This document shows positions 1 to 10,310 of a DNA stretch of 64,000 nucleotides, piece by piece. The translations under genes were made by a program, and so were the position numbers. Below the pieces are notes generated by a model that did not search any database, was not told the origin of the DNA, and saw only the letters and a program-made list of their open reading frames with translations. Position 1 is the first letter of the stretch. Every line of letters starts with the position of its first letter. The stretch covers positions 112,062,620-112,126,619 of the forward strand of contig CM060900.1 in NCBI GenBank assembly GCA_030762935.1. The letters are read 5' to 3'. The stretch is from Hymenopus coronatus (taxonomy: Eukaryota; Arthropoda; Insecta; Mantodea; Hymenopodidae).

Positions 1-189
1 TTCTTGTTTTCGCACCGCTCCACAGTAACACGAGTGAAAAACTAATTACAAGGGAGCGTGAGTCACATAGTTAGCAAGTTCCGTGTATGTCCGCCAGGAA
101 GCTACATGTTGCAACACTACCGACTACTAAGTCTCTGCCCAGGTGGGCCACTTGACATTCAGCACATATCTATCCGAACCAGCCAGTGC

Positions 190-411
190 ATATCCAACAA
201 CAATAATAATAATAATAGTGATTATGATAATAAATAACAAATAATAAGTTTGTAATAAATAATAATAAATAACAATAGCAATAATAATGATAAAAATGAT
301 AATATTTAATAAATAATAATAAATGATAATTTTGTAATAAATAATAAAAGCAACAGTATTAATTCATGGCAATAATAATAATAATAATAATAATAGTAAC
401 AATAATAATTT
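190..411. repeat. AAT/TAA-rich microsatellite tract
   Basis: Degenerate (AAT)n/(TAA)n repeats run from about 190 to 411. The rightmost, purest part (371-411) directly abuts the 3' end of a minus-strand SINE and reads as its (ATT)n tail. The remainder is a decayed extension of the same simple repeat. Confidence 0.85.
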
Positions 412-578
412 ACTCCATGGCACGACAGCTCACGGGGAACCTTGGCCTACCGCCCGGCCGCTGCGTCTCCCATCTCGGTCCACTACAGACGTCATGGATG
501 GGGTGCAGTATTGGAGGGTGAGACGTGGTCAGCGCCTCGAGTCCCCCCCCCGGCCGGTTAATGCGGTCCTTATGACCT
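405..578 (-). mobile_element. SINE-H copy 1, 5'-truncated, with (ATT)n tail
   Basis: This GC-rich block matches 53370-53545 over about 160 bp, including the shared CATGGATGGGGTGCAGTATT stretch. On the minus strand the fuller copy at 53 kb starts with a tRNA-like B-box region and ends in GTCGTGCC plus an A/T-rich stretch. Here the same end runs into (ATT)n at 371-411, so the tail is a trinucleotide repeat rather than poly(A). The tRNA-like head is missing, and (AAT)n also flanks the other side (579-620). What is seen is the shared block and the tails; the SINE class is inferred. Confidence 0.55.
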
Positions 579-1182
579 GGAATAATAATAATAATAGTAA
601 TAACAGTAGTAATAATAATAGAAGGCTTTATTAAGCCTTCAGCTTCCCCTACTTGATGTTGCCATTATAGTCAAAGCGATTATAGACAAACAATTTTAGA
701 ATATATGCAACAGCGTACTGAATATAGATATGTTTAAAATAATTACACATGCACAATAGTTAAGAAATACACGCAACAGGGAAATTTAACAAAAGAAAGA
801 ACGTCTGTGTAACTCATATTCAATCGAGTGTATATGAGTAGAAAAAGTTCTCTACCATAAAGGTGATTTTTTTTAGGATTATAAGAAATCCTTTGACTGC
901 AGCTACCGTTATGTCTTCCAACAAGTAATTTTTAATGCCGAACTGTTTGAAAAATTTGACCAGCAGGTGGGGGGGTGGTGGTATGATGCCTCTAACTACA
1001 ATCATGAGTGCAGTAACTTGGATGGAGTTCAGATGGTACTTTTCCTGGTAGTATGGAAAATGCTATAGTATACCGTTAATCTATTGAAACGATACAGAAA
1101 TGTACATACGGCTGGAATGTTTAAAAATTCTCTACTATAATTTTGACTTCGAAGTTTGTGTATTCATAGAAGCTTAAAGATT
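579..1182. other. No recognisable gene; short AAT microsatellite then unique AT-rich DNA
   Basis: A second interrupted (AAT)n tract occupies 579-620. After it I see no coding signature or known repeat up to the 96-bp tandem array. Confidence 0.5.
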
Positions 1183-1662
1183 AAGTCACTCCGCATTTCA
1201 TCTTTTTTCTTGTGTCTTAAAGTGCTTAGAGAGAAATCTGAAGGGTTCCACATGAATTTGTTTACTCATACTGTAAATAAGTCACTCCGCATTTCATCTT
1301 TTTTCTTGTGTCTTAAAGTGCTTAGAGAGAAATCTGAAGGGTTCCACAAGACTTTGTTTACTCATACTGTAAATAAGTCACTCCGCATTTCATCTTTTTT
1401 CTTGTGTCTTAAAGTGCTTAGAGAGAAATCTGAAGGGTTCCACAAGACTTTGTTTACTCATACTGTAAATAAGTCACTCCGCATTTCATCTTTTTTCTTG
1501 TGTCTTAAAGTGCTTAGAGAGAAATCTGAAGGGTTCCACATGACTTTGTTTACTCATACTGTAAATAAGTCACTCCGCATTTCATCTTTTTTCTTGTGTC
1601 TTAAAGTGCTTAGAGAGAAATCTGAAGGGTTCCACATGACTTTGTTTACTCATACTGTAAAA
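1183..1662 (+). repeat. Minisatellite: five near-identical 96-bp units
   Basis: Units begin at 1183, 1279, 1375, 1471 and 1567, each starting AAGTCACTCCGC, with a constant period of 96 bp. They differ at only a few bases, mainly CATGAATTT versus CAAGACTTT versus CATGACTTT, which implies recent duplication or homogenisation. Because 96 is divisible by three, one frame stays open across all units and yields a 32-residue protein repeat (ORF 1156-1686). I read this as a consequence of period length, not a gene. The end of each unit (TTCCACATGACTTTG) resembles the 5' terminus of repeat D, and the last unit runs directly into a D copy. Confidence 0.95.
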
Positions 1663-2446
1663 GAACTTCTTGCAAAAGATTATTAATTGTAATATTAATC
1701 GAGATAAACATTAGCAACATGGTCATATTACTCAGTTCCTTATAAGTAGAAGGTATCTAAGGGAAAACACTAGGCTAAAACAATAATCAAATGTTTTAAA
1801 TCTGTCTCTATGCCATTGTCACTGAAACTCGGATCTCTTGGATCGCCAGGAGTAAAATGAAAAGAAACACACATGACTTCTGTTTGAGAAAAGTATAAGT
1901 AGTTTAAAATTGAAACCAGGAATATCTCGGAAACGCTTAGCTCCACAACAAAGATGTACAGGACGTGATCTGTGTGCTTTGTCGAGATTTATAGTCTTGT
2001 GCAGAAGGTTCTCTTACGGTTTACCAGTTATATAAAGTTCACCATGAATGCAAAGGACTTCAGAGCTATCCCAACAAATTGAACGTATAAATTCTGTGTG
2101 CCATATAAATATATTTAATATACGTTATATCAATAAAGGTCCTTATATCCATTTTTGAGAAAATCAAACATTTCTTTGGGATGGGGGGCTTTTCCTAAAA
2201 TAGCTCTGTGTCGTATCCTTAAACTTAAATACCAGTTTGGTATTTGACCAACCTTTCATTTCTAAGCTATGTTGTTCACAGATACGCATACGCACTTACG
2301 GGATTCTTTCTAAAAATGCTTTTATGGAGTCAGACTACCCCAAAACATATTTCTTGTGAAAACTCGACATTAGATTTTTGGTGGAATTAACACCTTCTCT
2401 ACCTACTATGTATTTACAGAGTACGTGTAGAGAAAGTAAAAATGCA
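1632..2446 (+). mobile_element. Repeat D, copy 1 (internally deleted)
   Basis: Non-coding dispersed repeat. The 5' part carries the family signature AATCGAGATAAACATTAGCA near 1698. The 3' end carries CGTGTAGAGAAAGTAAAAAT (2425-2444), the right inverted end. Middle segments are present in reduced form, and the internal CA-rich site near 2280 is short. Its 5' terminus is the last unit of the 96-bp minisatellite. Confidence 0.75.
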
Positions 2447-2761
2447 AGAGTAATTGCTTCAAACTTATAACAATTATGAAGATGATGATACCATCAAGTA
2501 TTGTTTAGTGCATTGTTAGGTTTAGAATTCCTTCCCATCGGGGATGTGGGAGTACTCTCGTACTGTACTTCTGACACTGGAAAGGCAGATGACAGATTTT
2601 GTAAAGTATTGCGAGACGACATATTTTGGGCTGCTGAAGGTCCCATCCCCAAACTTATGGAAAGAGTAGTAAGAATCTAAGTTCTGTGAAGAATGCACAA
2701 AACACACAAACTTGACACCGTTTCTAAAAGCATTGTAACTAAAGATAAATTTGATGGGGTA
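2447..2761. other. Spacer between two D copies; no feature seen
   Basis: No known repeat or coding signature was recognised. An 80-codon minus-strand open frame here has no recognisable similarity. Confidence 0.4.
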
Positions 2762-3184
2762 CATTCACATGGCTTTTCTGCCCAATCTTCAACAAACTTA
2801 TTGTAAAAAGGCATATTATATTTTATATTTTACGTTAATCAAGATAAATATCCCCAGAAATACTTTGTTGTGTATTTACTTATAGTTACAATGGGATTAG
2901 TGGAATACTGTAAGCTTAAGCGATAATTAAATCTTCTAAAAGCTAGTCAATATAAGTAGCTTTGAAATTCCATTCTGTTTGCTCGAACAGAAGAAAGGAA
3001 AACGAACAATGGTTTATCATTTGAGAAAAGTATGAGTATGGGAAATTTTAAACTAATAACAATGAATATCCTGGAAATGGTCCACAGGTGAACAGCTATT
3101 TTACATATCTTGTGTATACATTATCATTTTTGGATGAAATAGACATTTGACAGAAACGTTCTAAATACACAAAATAATGTCAAT

Positions 3185-3560
3185 GATAAATAAAAGTACA
3201 AAAGCTTACGAAAATGTTTATACAAGACCTTGGCTATATATGTACTTTTCTATGGAAGGGAAACCTGCACATTAAGGAAAAAGATGAAAGTAAAGTAAAC
3301 AACCAATAAAATGAAGTTTATAGGGTACACAATAGGATAAATGGGATCATAAACGTAATGAAGAAACTACGGTTGGAACCTCTTACTGACTACATAAAAT
3401 GCCACCAGAAAAAGCGGATAAGCCATCTGCACTGCATGCACACAAATATAACCCCAAAAGTCATGCTTCACTATCGTGCAAACGGGATGAGATCTTTCGG
3501 TCGTCCAAAGAAATGCTGGGTTGACAATTCCAGAGATAGAGATCGTAACGAGCTATAGAG
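3185..3560 (+). pseudogene. Non-LTR retrotransposon ORF2 C-terminal fragment
   Basis: Broken reading frames give a peptide like LYKTLAIYVLFYGRETCTL near 3212, then an open stretch (3358-3558) with KELxLEPLTDYIK-like, HLHCM and MRSFGRPKKCWVDN motifs. This order is typical of the tail of LINE reverse transcriptases, where a 'LYGxExW' block is followed by a 'GRPxKRW' C-terminus. Stops and frame changes separate the blocks, so it is dead. It sits inside a D copy and is truncated on both sides. Assignment to a LINE tail is fairly secure; the clade is not determined. Confidence 0.65.
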
Positions 3561-3713
3561 TTTAATACTTGAAGGGAACAAGGAGATTAACTCCACAAAA
3601 ATGTATCGATATAACTTGTGTGTTTTTTTAAGATATCTATATTTTTGTGTAGTATTGTCGATTTCTTTAGGTTTACGAGTTACAATAGTAATCTGGGATG
3701 AAGAGGACTTCAG

Positions 3714-4356
3714 AGGCTATTCCCAGAAAATGACGGTTTACCAGCTATGCAAAACTGAGCAAAGTCCATCCGGAAGGGAGAGTGCTACAGAGGCTATTCC
3801 CAGAAAATGACGGTTTACCAGCTAAGCAAAATTGAGCAAAGTCCATCCGGAAGGGAGAGTGCTTCAAAGGCTATTCCCAGAAAATGACGGTTTACCAGCT
3901 AAGCAAAATTGAGCAAAGTCCATCCGGAAGGGAGAGTGCTTCAAAGGCTATTCCCAGAAAATGACGGTTTACCAGCTATGCAAAACTGAGCAAAGTCCAT
4001 CCAGAAGGGAGAGTGAGTGCTTCAGAGGCTATTCCCAGAAAATGACGGTTTACCAGCTATGCAAAACTGAGCGAAGTCCATCCAGAAGGGAGAGTGCTTC
4101 AGAGGCTATTCCCAGAAAATGACGGTTTACCAGCTAAACAAAGTTGAGCAAAGTCCATCCGGAAGGGAGAGTGCTTCAAAGGCTATTCCCAGAAAATGAC
4201 GGCTTACCAGCTATGCAAAACTGAGCAAAGTCCATCCGGAAGGGAGAGTGCTTCAGAGGCTATTCTCAGAAAATGACGGTTTACCAGCTAAGCAAAACTG
4301 AGCAAAGTCCATCCAGAAGGGAGAGTGCTTCAGAGGCTATTCTCAGAAAATTCAAA
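3714..4356 (+). repeat. Minisatellite: eight 77-bp units plus a partial one, inside repeat D
   Basis: Units beginning AGGCTATTC start at 3714, 3791, 3868, 3945, 4026, 4103, 4180, 4257 and 4334. The period is 77 bp except one of 81 bp with a 4-bp AGTG insertion near 4015. Each contains GACGGTTTACCAGCTA and AAGTCCATCC. These pieces occur once, in the same order, in other D copies (for example 41457-41520), so the array is local amplification of a D internal segment. Confidence 0.95.
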
Positions 4357-4615
4357 ATATAAAGTTTATTTTTGCATCTAAATATATTTAAAATACGGCA
4401 TTTTATTAAACTTAATTGCTAAGTTTGGTATTTTACCAACTGCTCGTTTTTGGGCTGTGTTGTTCACGGACACACGGCCGCACACAACAAACTCGGATCT
4501 CTTTTCAATTTTTTTTTCTGGGGATCCTAAAACTTTTACTTCCGGTGAAATTTTTGGTGGAGTGCAATACCTTCTATACCCTCGTAGCATGTACTATTTA
4601 GAGAAAGTAAAAGGG

Positions 4616-5041
4616 ACTGTGTACACTCAAAACGATCTTAAGAAAAGGGCAATTTTGATAGCACAACGCAAAGTTGGACATAAGGCAAAGAACAAAATAA
4701 TGCAATTAATAATTCTAAATACAAGATTTCTAAACAAAATATCACAAAGGCCATATTAATGACTTCCAGAATATATGTGACCACTATACAGCAATTGAAA
4801 ACGAGTATCGCTTTTTATATGTTACTCTTACGCATCTCTGATTACACTACATTTGCTTGGATTTTTTCCACTAAATCCATTGATATAAGTGATTTTTCAT
4901 ATATAAGAATATCAGGGCAAAATTCTATTTCATTGAACGTTCCGTGGGTGAATATATTTGGTCTAAAAAAATGTAAAGATCGTATTGCTATTTACCACAA
5001 AATTACTATAGTAAGCTGAAATGAATCAAGCATGAAACATC
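4616..5041. other. Spacer; no feature recognised
   Basis: AT-rich sequence with two short open frames lacking any recognisable similarity, between the end of D copy 2 and the start of D copy 3. Confidence 0.4.
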
Positions 5042-5785
5042 TGATGTGTTCCATTCATGTGACCTTCTCCAGCCGTTCCACATACAAACTTTTCTTACAA
5101 AATATTATTCTTTTTTCTACATCATGCTAATTGAGATAAACATTAGCAGAATTGGTCTTATTACTTTCTTCCTTCTAAGCAGAAGGGACAAATGAAAATA
5201 CACTAGGCTAAAGTGATAGTCAAAGCTATCATTAGCTGGTCTCTATGTGAAACAATTGAAGTTCGGTTCACTTTTCATGGTCACCAGTAAAACAGAAAAG
5301 AGAAAACAAAAAGTGACTTCCCGATTGAGAAAAGATACGTGGTTTAAAATTGAAACCAATAACAAGGAATAGCTCGGAAACAGCCAACTCTACACACAAA
5401 AAACTGTAGGACATAAATTGTGTGTTTTAATAAGAGCTACATTTTTGTGCAGTACATTTTTATGTAACTCTTGGGGTTTACTAGTTAGGCAAAATTCATC
5501 CAGAATAAAGAGTTCTTTAGAGACTATTCCCAGAAAGTTCAAGATATACTTTTTATTTGTGTAGATATTTAAATATGTAAATATCTTTCATATAGGGTAT
5601 TTTAATCAAAATAATCAAAGCCATATTTGAGTAAAACATTTTAAAAAAAAATTCCCTGTAGAAGGTAGTTTAGGTTGAAGGAATTTTCCTGAAAATCTTC
5701 GTGTCCATCCTTGGAAGATAGCAAACATACACCAAATTTGACATTTCACGGCATTTTCGTTTTTGAAATATGCTGTCCAAAAGTG

Positions 5786-5828
<43 letters not shown>

Positions 5829-5976
5829 ACACTAACCCTTTTCTAAAAATGTTCCTTTTCAAGTCAGAGGACCTCGAAAAATATATTTCCGGTGAAATTT
5901 CAACATTTAATTTGGAGTGAAATACAATACCTTCTCTAGCTACATTGTATGTACAAGCGTGTTAGAGAAAGTAATC
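5042..5976 (+). mobile_element. Repeat D, copy 3 (near full length)
   Basis: It runs from GTTCCATTCATGTGACCTTC to GTGTTAGAGAAAGTAAT and contains all family segments in order: GATAAACATTAGCAGAA, CTAGGCTAAAGTGATAGTC, GAAACCAATAACAAGGAATA, GACTATTCCCAGAAA and GTAAATATCTTT. The internal simple-repeat site is expanded to (CA)n at 5793-5830. It is a good reference for the family at about 935 bp. No open frame spans it. Confidence 0.8.
5793..5830. repeat. (CA)n microsatellite within D copy 3
   Basis: About nineteen CA dinucleotides at the position where other D copies have a short CACACA/CACGGACACAC motif. Confidence 0.95.
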
Positions 5977-5987
5977 ATAATGCATTT

Positions 5988-6356
5988 GTTATACTCACAT
6001 GACGTCTCTAACGACCTTAGCCTATTGTTATTTAGCTTGTACATACTATTTCTATAAAAGCCTGTTTTTCTATCCACTAATCGAGATAAACGTTTGCAGA
6101 AATAGTGTCATTACACACTATAGGTAGAGGAGGATTCAGAAAACCGAATCGATTGTCAGATGTTTAAAAGCAGTCGCTATAAGCATGTTGGACTTAATTC
6201 CGATAATATCACTTTAAAAATGACAGCATTTTATAAAGTTCATACCAATTGTAATCTGGAATTGCTTGAGCATTTCGTTTTACATCTTTGGAAATGCCAA
6301 TCTTAAATTCTAAGTTTGGTATTTATCCGATATTTCGTTTTTGGTTATGTAGTTCA

Positions 6357-6418
<62 letters not shown>

Positions 6419-6575
6419 CACGCACACAGTCGTACACGCACCTTATAAGTTTCCTTTTGGATACAGAGGCCTCAAAACATATATTTTCAGTGAAATCTAG
6501 ATATCAAATTCTTATACAAAATAAGTACTTTCTCCAACTACTAGACAAGTATCAGATATTTCTAGTTAACTTAAA
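5988..6575 (+). mobile_element. Repeat D, copy 4 (degenerate)
   Basis: It starts TATACTCACATGACGTCTCTAAC, has CTAATCGAGATAAACGTTTGC near 6080, then the AAGTTTGGTATTTATCC block and an expanded GA tract, and fades near TACTTTCTCCAACTACTAG. It lies in direct orientation 12 bp after copy 3. Confidence 0.65.
6361..6416. repeat. (GA)28 microsatellite within D copy 4
   Basis: Uninterrupted GA dinucleotides immediately after TAGTTCACAAA, the same internal site that is CA-rich in other D copies. Confidence 0.95.
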
Positions 6576-8195
6576 TATAATCTTCAACACAATTACTTAA
6601 TCATGATTGTTAAACTTTTCACTTAAAGTATTTCGTTAATAAATTAATTATTTTCAAAATTCTACATATTTTAACACAACAATTTATATTAGGTTAAAAT
6701 ATTTAATATTCACCATGTAAATATTAATACAATATTTACCTTGTCAATGAACGTCATCTGCTTCAAAATACGTCTGATGTTCATGTCTTTTTGGTGCTAC
6801 ATATGCGTAATCAGCCGTGGATCTCCTCGCCTTGAAAATTTTCACTTATCTAAATACGTTTGCTTTCCATTTGCATCATCTGTTCCGCTATTGCTTACTG
6901 TGCGCGCCTTTTTTTCTTGGGCGCTCGGCTTTCTAGTTTTCATTCGATAGGTTTCGTCCAATTTCGAAAACAGAGCAGAGTGGCAATATTGAAATATGAA
7001 GTACGCTATTTACCCATATATCCAGTGGCTTCAATGCTAAAGTTTCATTCTTGTAGATCCTATAGTTGACGCACATGCACGTGAGCTGTGTTTCATTTAA
7101 TAATGAGCTAGTTTGCGGTAAATTAGATAACCTATTCACTATAATTGCTGACGACCTCAACGAAAAGAACCTTCTTTGGTTCACAACACTTCGAAAGAAA
7201 GGCGGGTGAGCTCTCTCTTCTCCGGCACGGCCATCGAGACCCTGTAAAACTAGCGCCCAAGAAAAGTATGCTTATATCACTCTCTGTTTTCTATTAGCAA
7301 AGCCGTCTATTCCCTCAGTGGACTAAAGCTGGACCTAGCGCCATTGTGCTTGCTTTATTAAATGTTTATAACAAACTTACTCCAATACTGAATCATTTCA
7401 TTCACGTTCTTGAAATCAATATCAGTTTAAGGAGGTTGCCAATGCAATCAGTAACGTGGCGTAACGAAATTGTTTTACTGAACCTTTTCTCTCAGCAATA
7501 GCATGCCTGGTTGCACTGCTGCTAAAGAGTGTTCTGATTATCCGCTTTTACTGTTGCTTCTTTGATCTCAGTTCAACTTTCACTTGATTATTGCTATCAC
7601 TTTACTCGCTGTGAACCAGTTGAAGCTCCTGTCACATCACTTTCTTCAGCGACGTCACCGTATAATGAGAACGCACGCTGTAGCCGCTTCTTCCGGACGT
7701 CTCTCCGGCTGGGGAGTCGAATATAAGACGTCTATTAATCCTTGCAGTAGTAACCTCACTATGCAGTCGTCACAACTCGCTTAGAAAACTCACTTTATGT
7801 TGCACCAGACTTCTGCGCCAACAACTATTTCAGATATCTTCCTGAAAAACAAAACGTATATGTATATTGACATTTATGGCAATGAATTTTGTAAATTTGG
7901 CAAACATTAATGGATAGACAAAAATGTACTGCGCAAACACTGTAGAAATCTTTAAATACACCATTTTTTCCAGGAGCTTGTTAGTAGCATCAGCTATTTC
8001 CGAGATATTCAATTTTATTAGTTGTCATTTTTTAAAGTGTAAAACGCTGTTCAGTTGCTTCTTCGTTATGCCATGGCAATTTCATGACCATGCCTTTAAC
8101 CAGTAACTTTTGTTTTGGTTTCTTCTATCCCCTTTGTGCCTACAACAAAACGTGTAATGAAACTATTTATGACTACACAAAGTGGATAGAAAAAA
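6576..8195. other. Intergenic; only a 15-bp inverted repeat noted
   Basis: No gene recognised. A 15-bp inverted repeat (CTTTTCTTGGGCGCT near 6908-6925 and its complement at 7252-7266) brackets about 325 bp and might be the ends of a small DNA element, but no target duplication is clear. Confidence 0.4.
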
Positions 8196-9282
8196 ATCTA
8201 TGTTCCATTCACATGACTTTTTCTACCTGTTTTGCAAACAATCTGTTCTCTTGTAGGATAATAATCTTTAATCTGCATCTTGCTAAACGAGATAAATATT
8301 AACATAAACAGCTTATTACTTGCTTCCCTATATGTAGAATGGAAATAAACGGATGCACTAGGTTAAAGGGACAGTCAAATCCTATAAAAGCTGTCCTTAT
8401 TCGGCTTATATTAACATTCGTTTCTCTTTGCCAGGAGTAAATCAAAGGATATTAAACGAATGACGTCTTGCCGTTTGAGAAAAGTTTAACCAATAACAGG
8501 TAATACTTTGGAAATGGTCAACTCTATAAAAATGTATATGACATAACCTATATGTTTTAATGAGATCTATATTGGTCACATTGAGCGACGAATGAAGTTT
8601 GTGAGATGATGCTCAAATGATATCAGGTACATGGGGCTTATAGTTACTCGACATTGTCTTTTGAGGATAAGGGAAAGCACAGAAAGGAACCTTATCCGGG
8701 TGATTCACCCTAAGCGAGATTAAAACTGGCGACCTCTTGAATGCGAGGCAGACATGCTAACCCCACTCTAGCGAGGCGGGCTACAGTTTTATTTTTTATT
8801 TGTTATTCTTCTCTTACCAGCTATAAAAAAGACATCCAAAATGAAGAGGTCTTCTGTGGCTATTCCCAGAAAATGCAAGCTATACATTTAATTTGTCATG
8901 AAAATATCTTAAACATATTGTATTTTATTCAAAATCAAGAGAGCTATTTTTGAGAAAATAAAAATTTTCGAAAACTGCAATCTAAAGGGTAGTTCGGGTG
9001 AGGTTGTTCTCCTGAAGAACTTTGTGTCGCATCCTGGAAGCTCTTTTACTTATTAAATGTCAATTTTGGTATTGAATGGACTCTTCGCTTTTGAGTTATG
9101 CTGCCCACGGACACTCACACACAGATAAATGCATACGGCCCTGTTTTCTAAAAATGTTTTTTGGATTCAGGGGGTCTCAAAACATATTTCTGATGAAATC
9201 TCTGTACCGAATTTTGAGGTGGAATAATATATTTCCTCCAGCTACTAAGTACTTACACTGTATATAGGTGGTTGAGAAAGCA
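8196..9282 (+). mobile_element. Repeat D, copy 5, interrupted by a SINE
   Basis: It runs from TTCCATTCACATGACTTTTTC to GTGGTTGAGAAAGCAAC. All the main blocks are present: CTAAACGAGATAAATATTAAC, GGCTATTCCCAGAAAATGC, GAATTTTGAGGTGGAATAA. Between the segment GATCTATATTGG and the CTTCTCTTACCAGCTAT segment, a minus-strand SINE of about 210 bp is inserted. A short reversed D-end fragment follows (9290-9372). Confidence 0.8.
8576..8788 (-). mobile_element. SINE-D' copy 1 (tRNA-derived), nested in repeat D
   Basis: Read on the minus strand it begins with a tRNA-like head (GTTAGCATGTCTGCCTCGCA, then a weak B box) and continues with CGCTTAGGGTGAATCACCCG and TTATCC. The same arrangement recurs at 50484-50652. 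Disruption of an otherwise collinear D copy shows it inserted after D. Confidence 0.65.
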
Positions 9283-9289
9283 ACAAGCT

Positions 9290-9372
9290 TTTTTAAGAAT
9301 AGTTTGTAGAAGTTATATGGAAATAAACGATAGTGGGTTGAGAAAGTTATTTGGATGTAACGCATTAGACTT
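9290..9372 (-). repeat. Repeat D terminal fragment, reversed
   Basis: GGGTTGAGAAAGTTATTTGGATGTAA is the complement of the D 5' terminus (TTCCATTCACATGACTTTCTC type). Similar ends occur near 27912-27945 and 35584-35607. Confidence 0.45.
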
Positions 9373-10199
9373 TTCTTGTTGCCTTATAAACTCTAAAAGG
9401 TGAAACGTTCCTTTGTTAAAAGGAAAAATTAATATTTATTAAAGGCAAAACCAAACCTTAATGTGGGCACACAAGGTGGTATAATTGCGAAGTTTGCATT
9501 CGTCGACCAGAAGATGGAGGGAGAAAGAGCGGCTGAGGAGGTAATTACCCGCAGGTGTATTGTAGATGATCCCTTTGCTCTTCTCCCCTTGCCTAAAGAG
9601 CTGCTTCCTGATTTGGGTATGCCCCAGAGTTTTTTTACTTCCCCCATTAGTGTGCTCTGCGCAACTTGCGGTAATGCCTTTCAGCTGTTTCTATCTAAAC
9701 ATGTTTTACTCTAAAAGCAAAAGTATTCTGCTGGTTAAAAGTAGCAAAGTTACAGATACTTACACCATATTACCTTTAATCACTTTAAAGGAAAATAAAC
9801 CAAGAGCAGCAGCGTGCGTGGCACCCATTCGGGAGATAGTAGGTTCGTTTCCTGTTAACAGTCATGGGTATTTCTCGGTTTCTCCTGGTTAGCAAGCTGG
9901 AGATTAGGGAGGTTTGACTTCTATGACGAAATTCCTTTCGGTATTTTCCTATCATTTTGCTTCCCCTTTCACGTTTTAGGTAGGCTTAAGGAGTATGTAT
10001 TGTCGGATAGATGCTGCAGATGCTTGCTCTCTGGAAAGTTCTTCCCGCGCTGCCAGACAGCAGCCTTCTCTGAGCCGTCTCAGGTGCCTCGAGTTCTCCG
10101 TGGCTCCACCAGAGTGAAGCCTTATCTGAGGAACCTGTTTTTTTCCCCTTGTTCCTACATTTCTGTTGTTTTCCTGTTTGTATACCGTTTTAGTTTTAC
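9373..10199. other. No recognised gene; both-strand open frames of unknown nature
   Basis: Around 9429-9714 frames of 72 and 83 codons are open on opposite strands, and around 9976-10212 frames of 67 and 78 codons. None shows a motif I can name. They are too short to claim as exons; they may be fragments of an unrecognised retroelement. Confidence 0.35.
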
Positions 10200-10310
10200 T
10201 TAAAATGTACATACATATAAATATTTACAAACACACAAACACCCGCCACCGAGGCAGAACTAGAATCCACGCCACGAAGAACCAAATCTAGGCACTTTAG
10301 TGGGGATCAT
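10200..10310 (-). mobile_element. Degenerate SINE-C-like fragment
   Basis: On the minus strand, TTCTAGTTCTGCCTCGGTGG followed by a GTGTTTGTGTGTTTGTAAAT stretch resembles the B-box and post-tRNA region of SINE-C (GGTTCGAGTCCCGCCTTGGG, then GGGTGTT...GTTTGTG). The divergence is high. Confidence 0.35.

Larger units (their letters stand above)
2762..4615 (+). mobile_element. Repeat D, copy 2, split by a LINE fragment and containing a minisatellite
   Basis: The 5' part (about 2762-3085) starts ACATTCACATGGCTTTTCTG. The 3' part (about 3585-4615) resumes with the D segment CTCCACAAAAATGTAT and ends TAGAGAAAGTAAAAG. The two halves are contiguous in other copies, so the 0.5 kb between them is an insertion carrying LINE-like sequence. 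Inside the 3' half a 77-bp segment has been amplified in tandem. The CA-rich site near 4463-4488 is short. Confidence 0.8.

Noticed and set aside
1183..4356. CRISPR-like direct repeats
   Set aside because: Units are contiguous minisatellites of 96 and 77 bp without spacers, in a eukaryotic context.
6288..6600. ORFs rich in alternating Arg-Glu
   Set aside because: Produced by the (GA)28 repeat inside a D copy.
9429..9714. Open frames on both strands, possible exon
   Set aside because: Short, no domain, no flanking exon; both strands cannot be meaningful and neither stands out.
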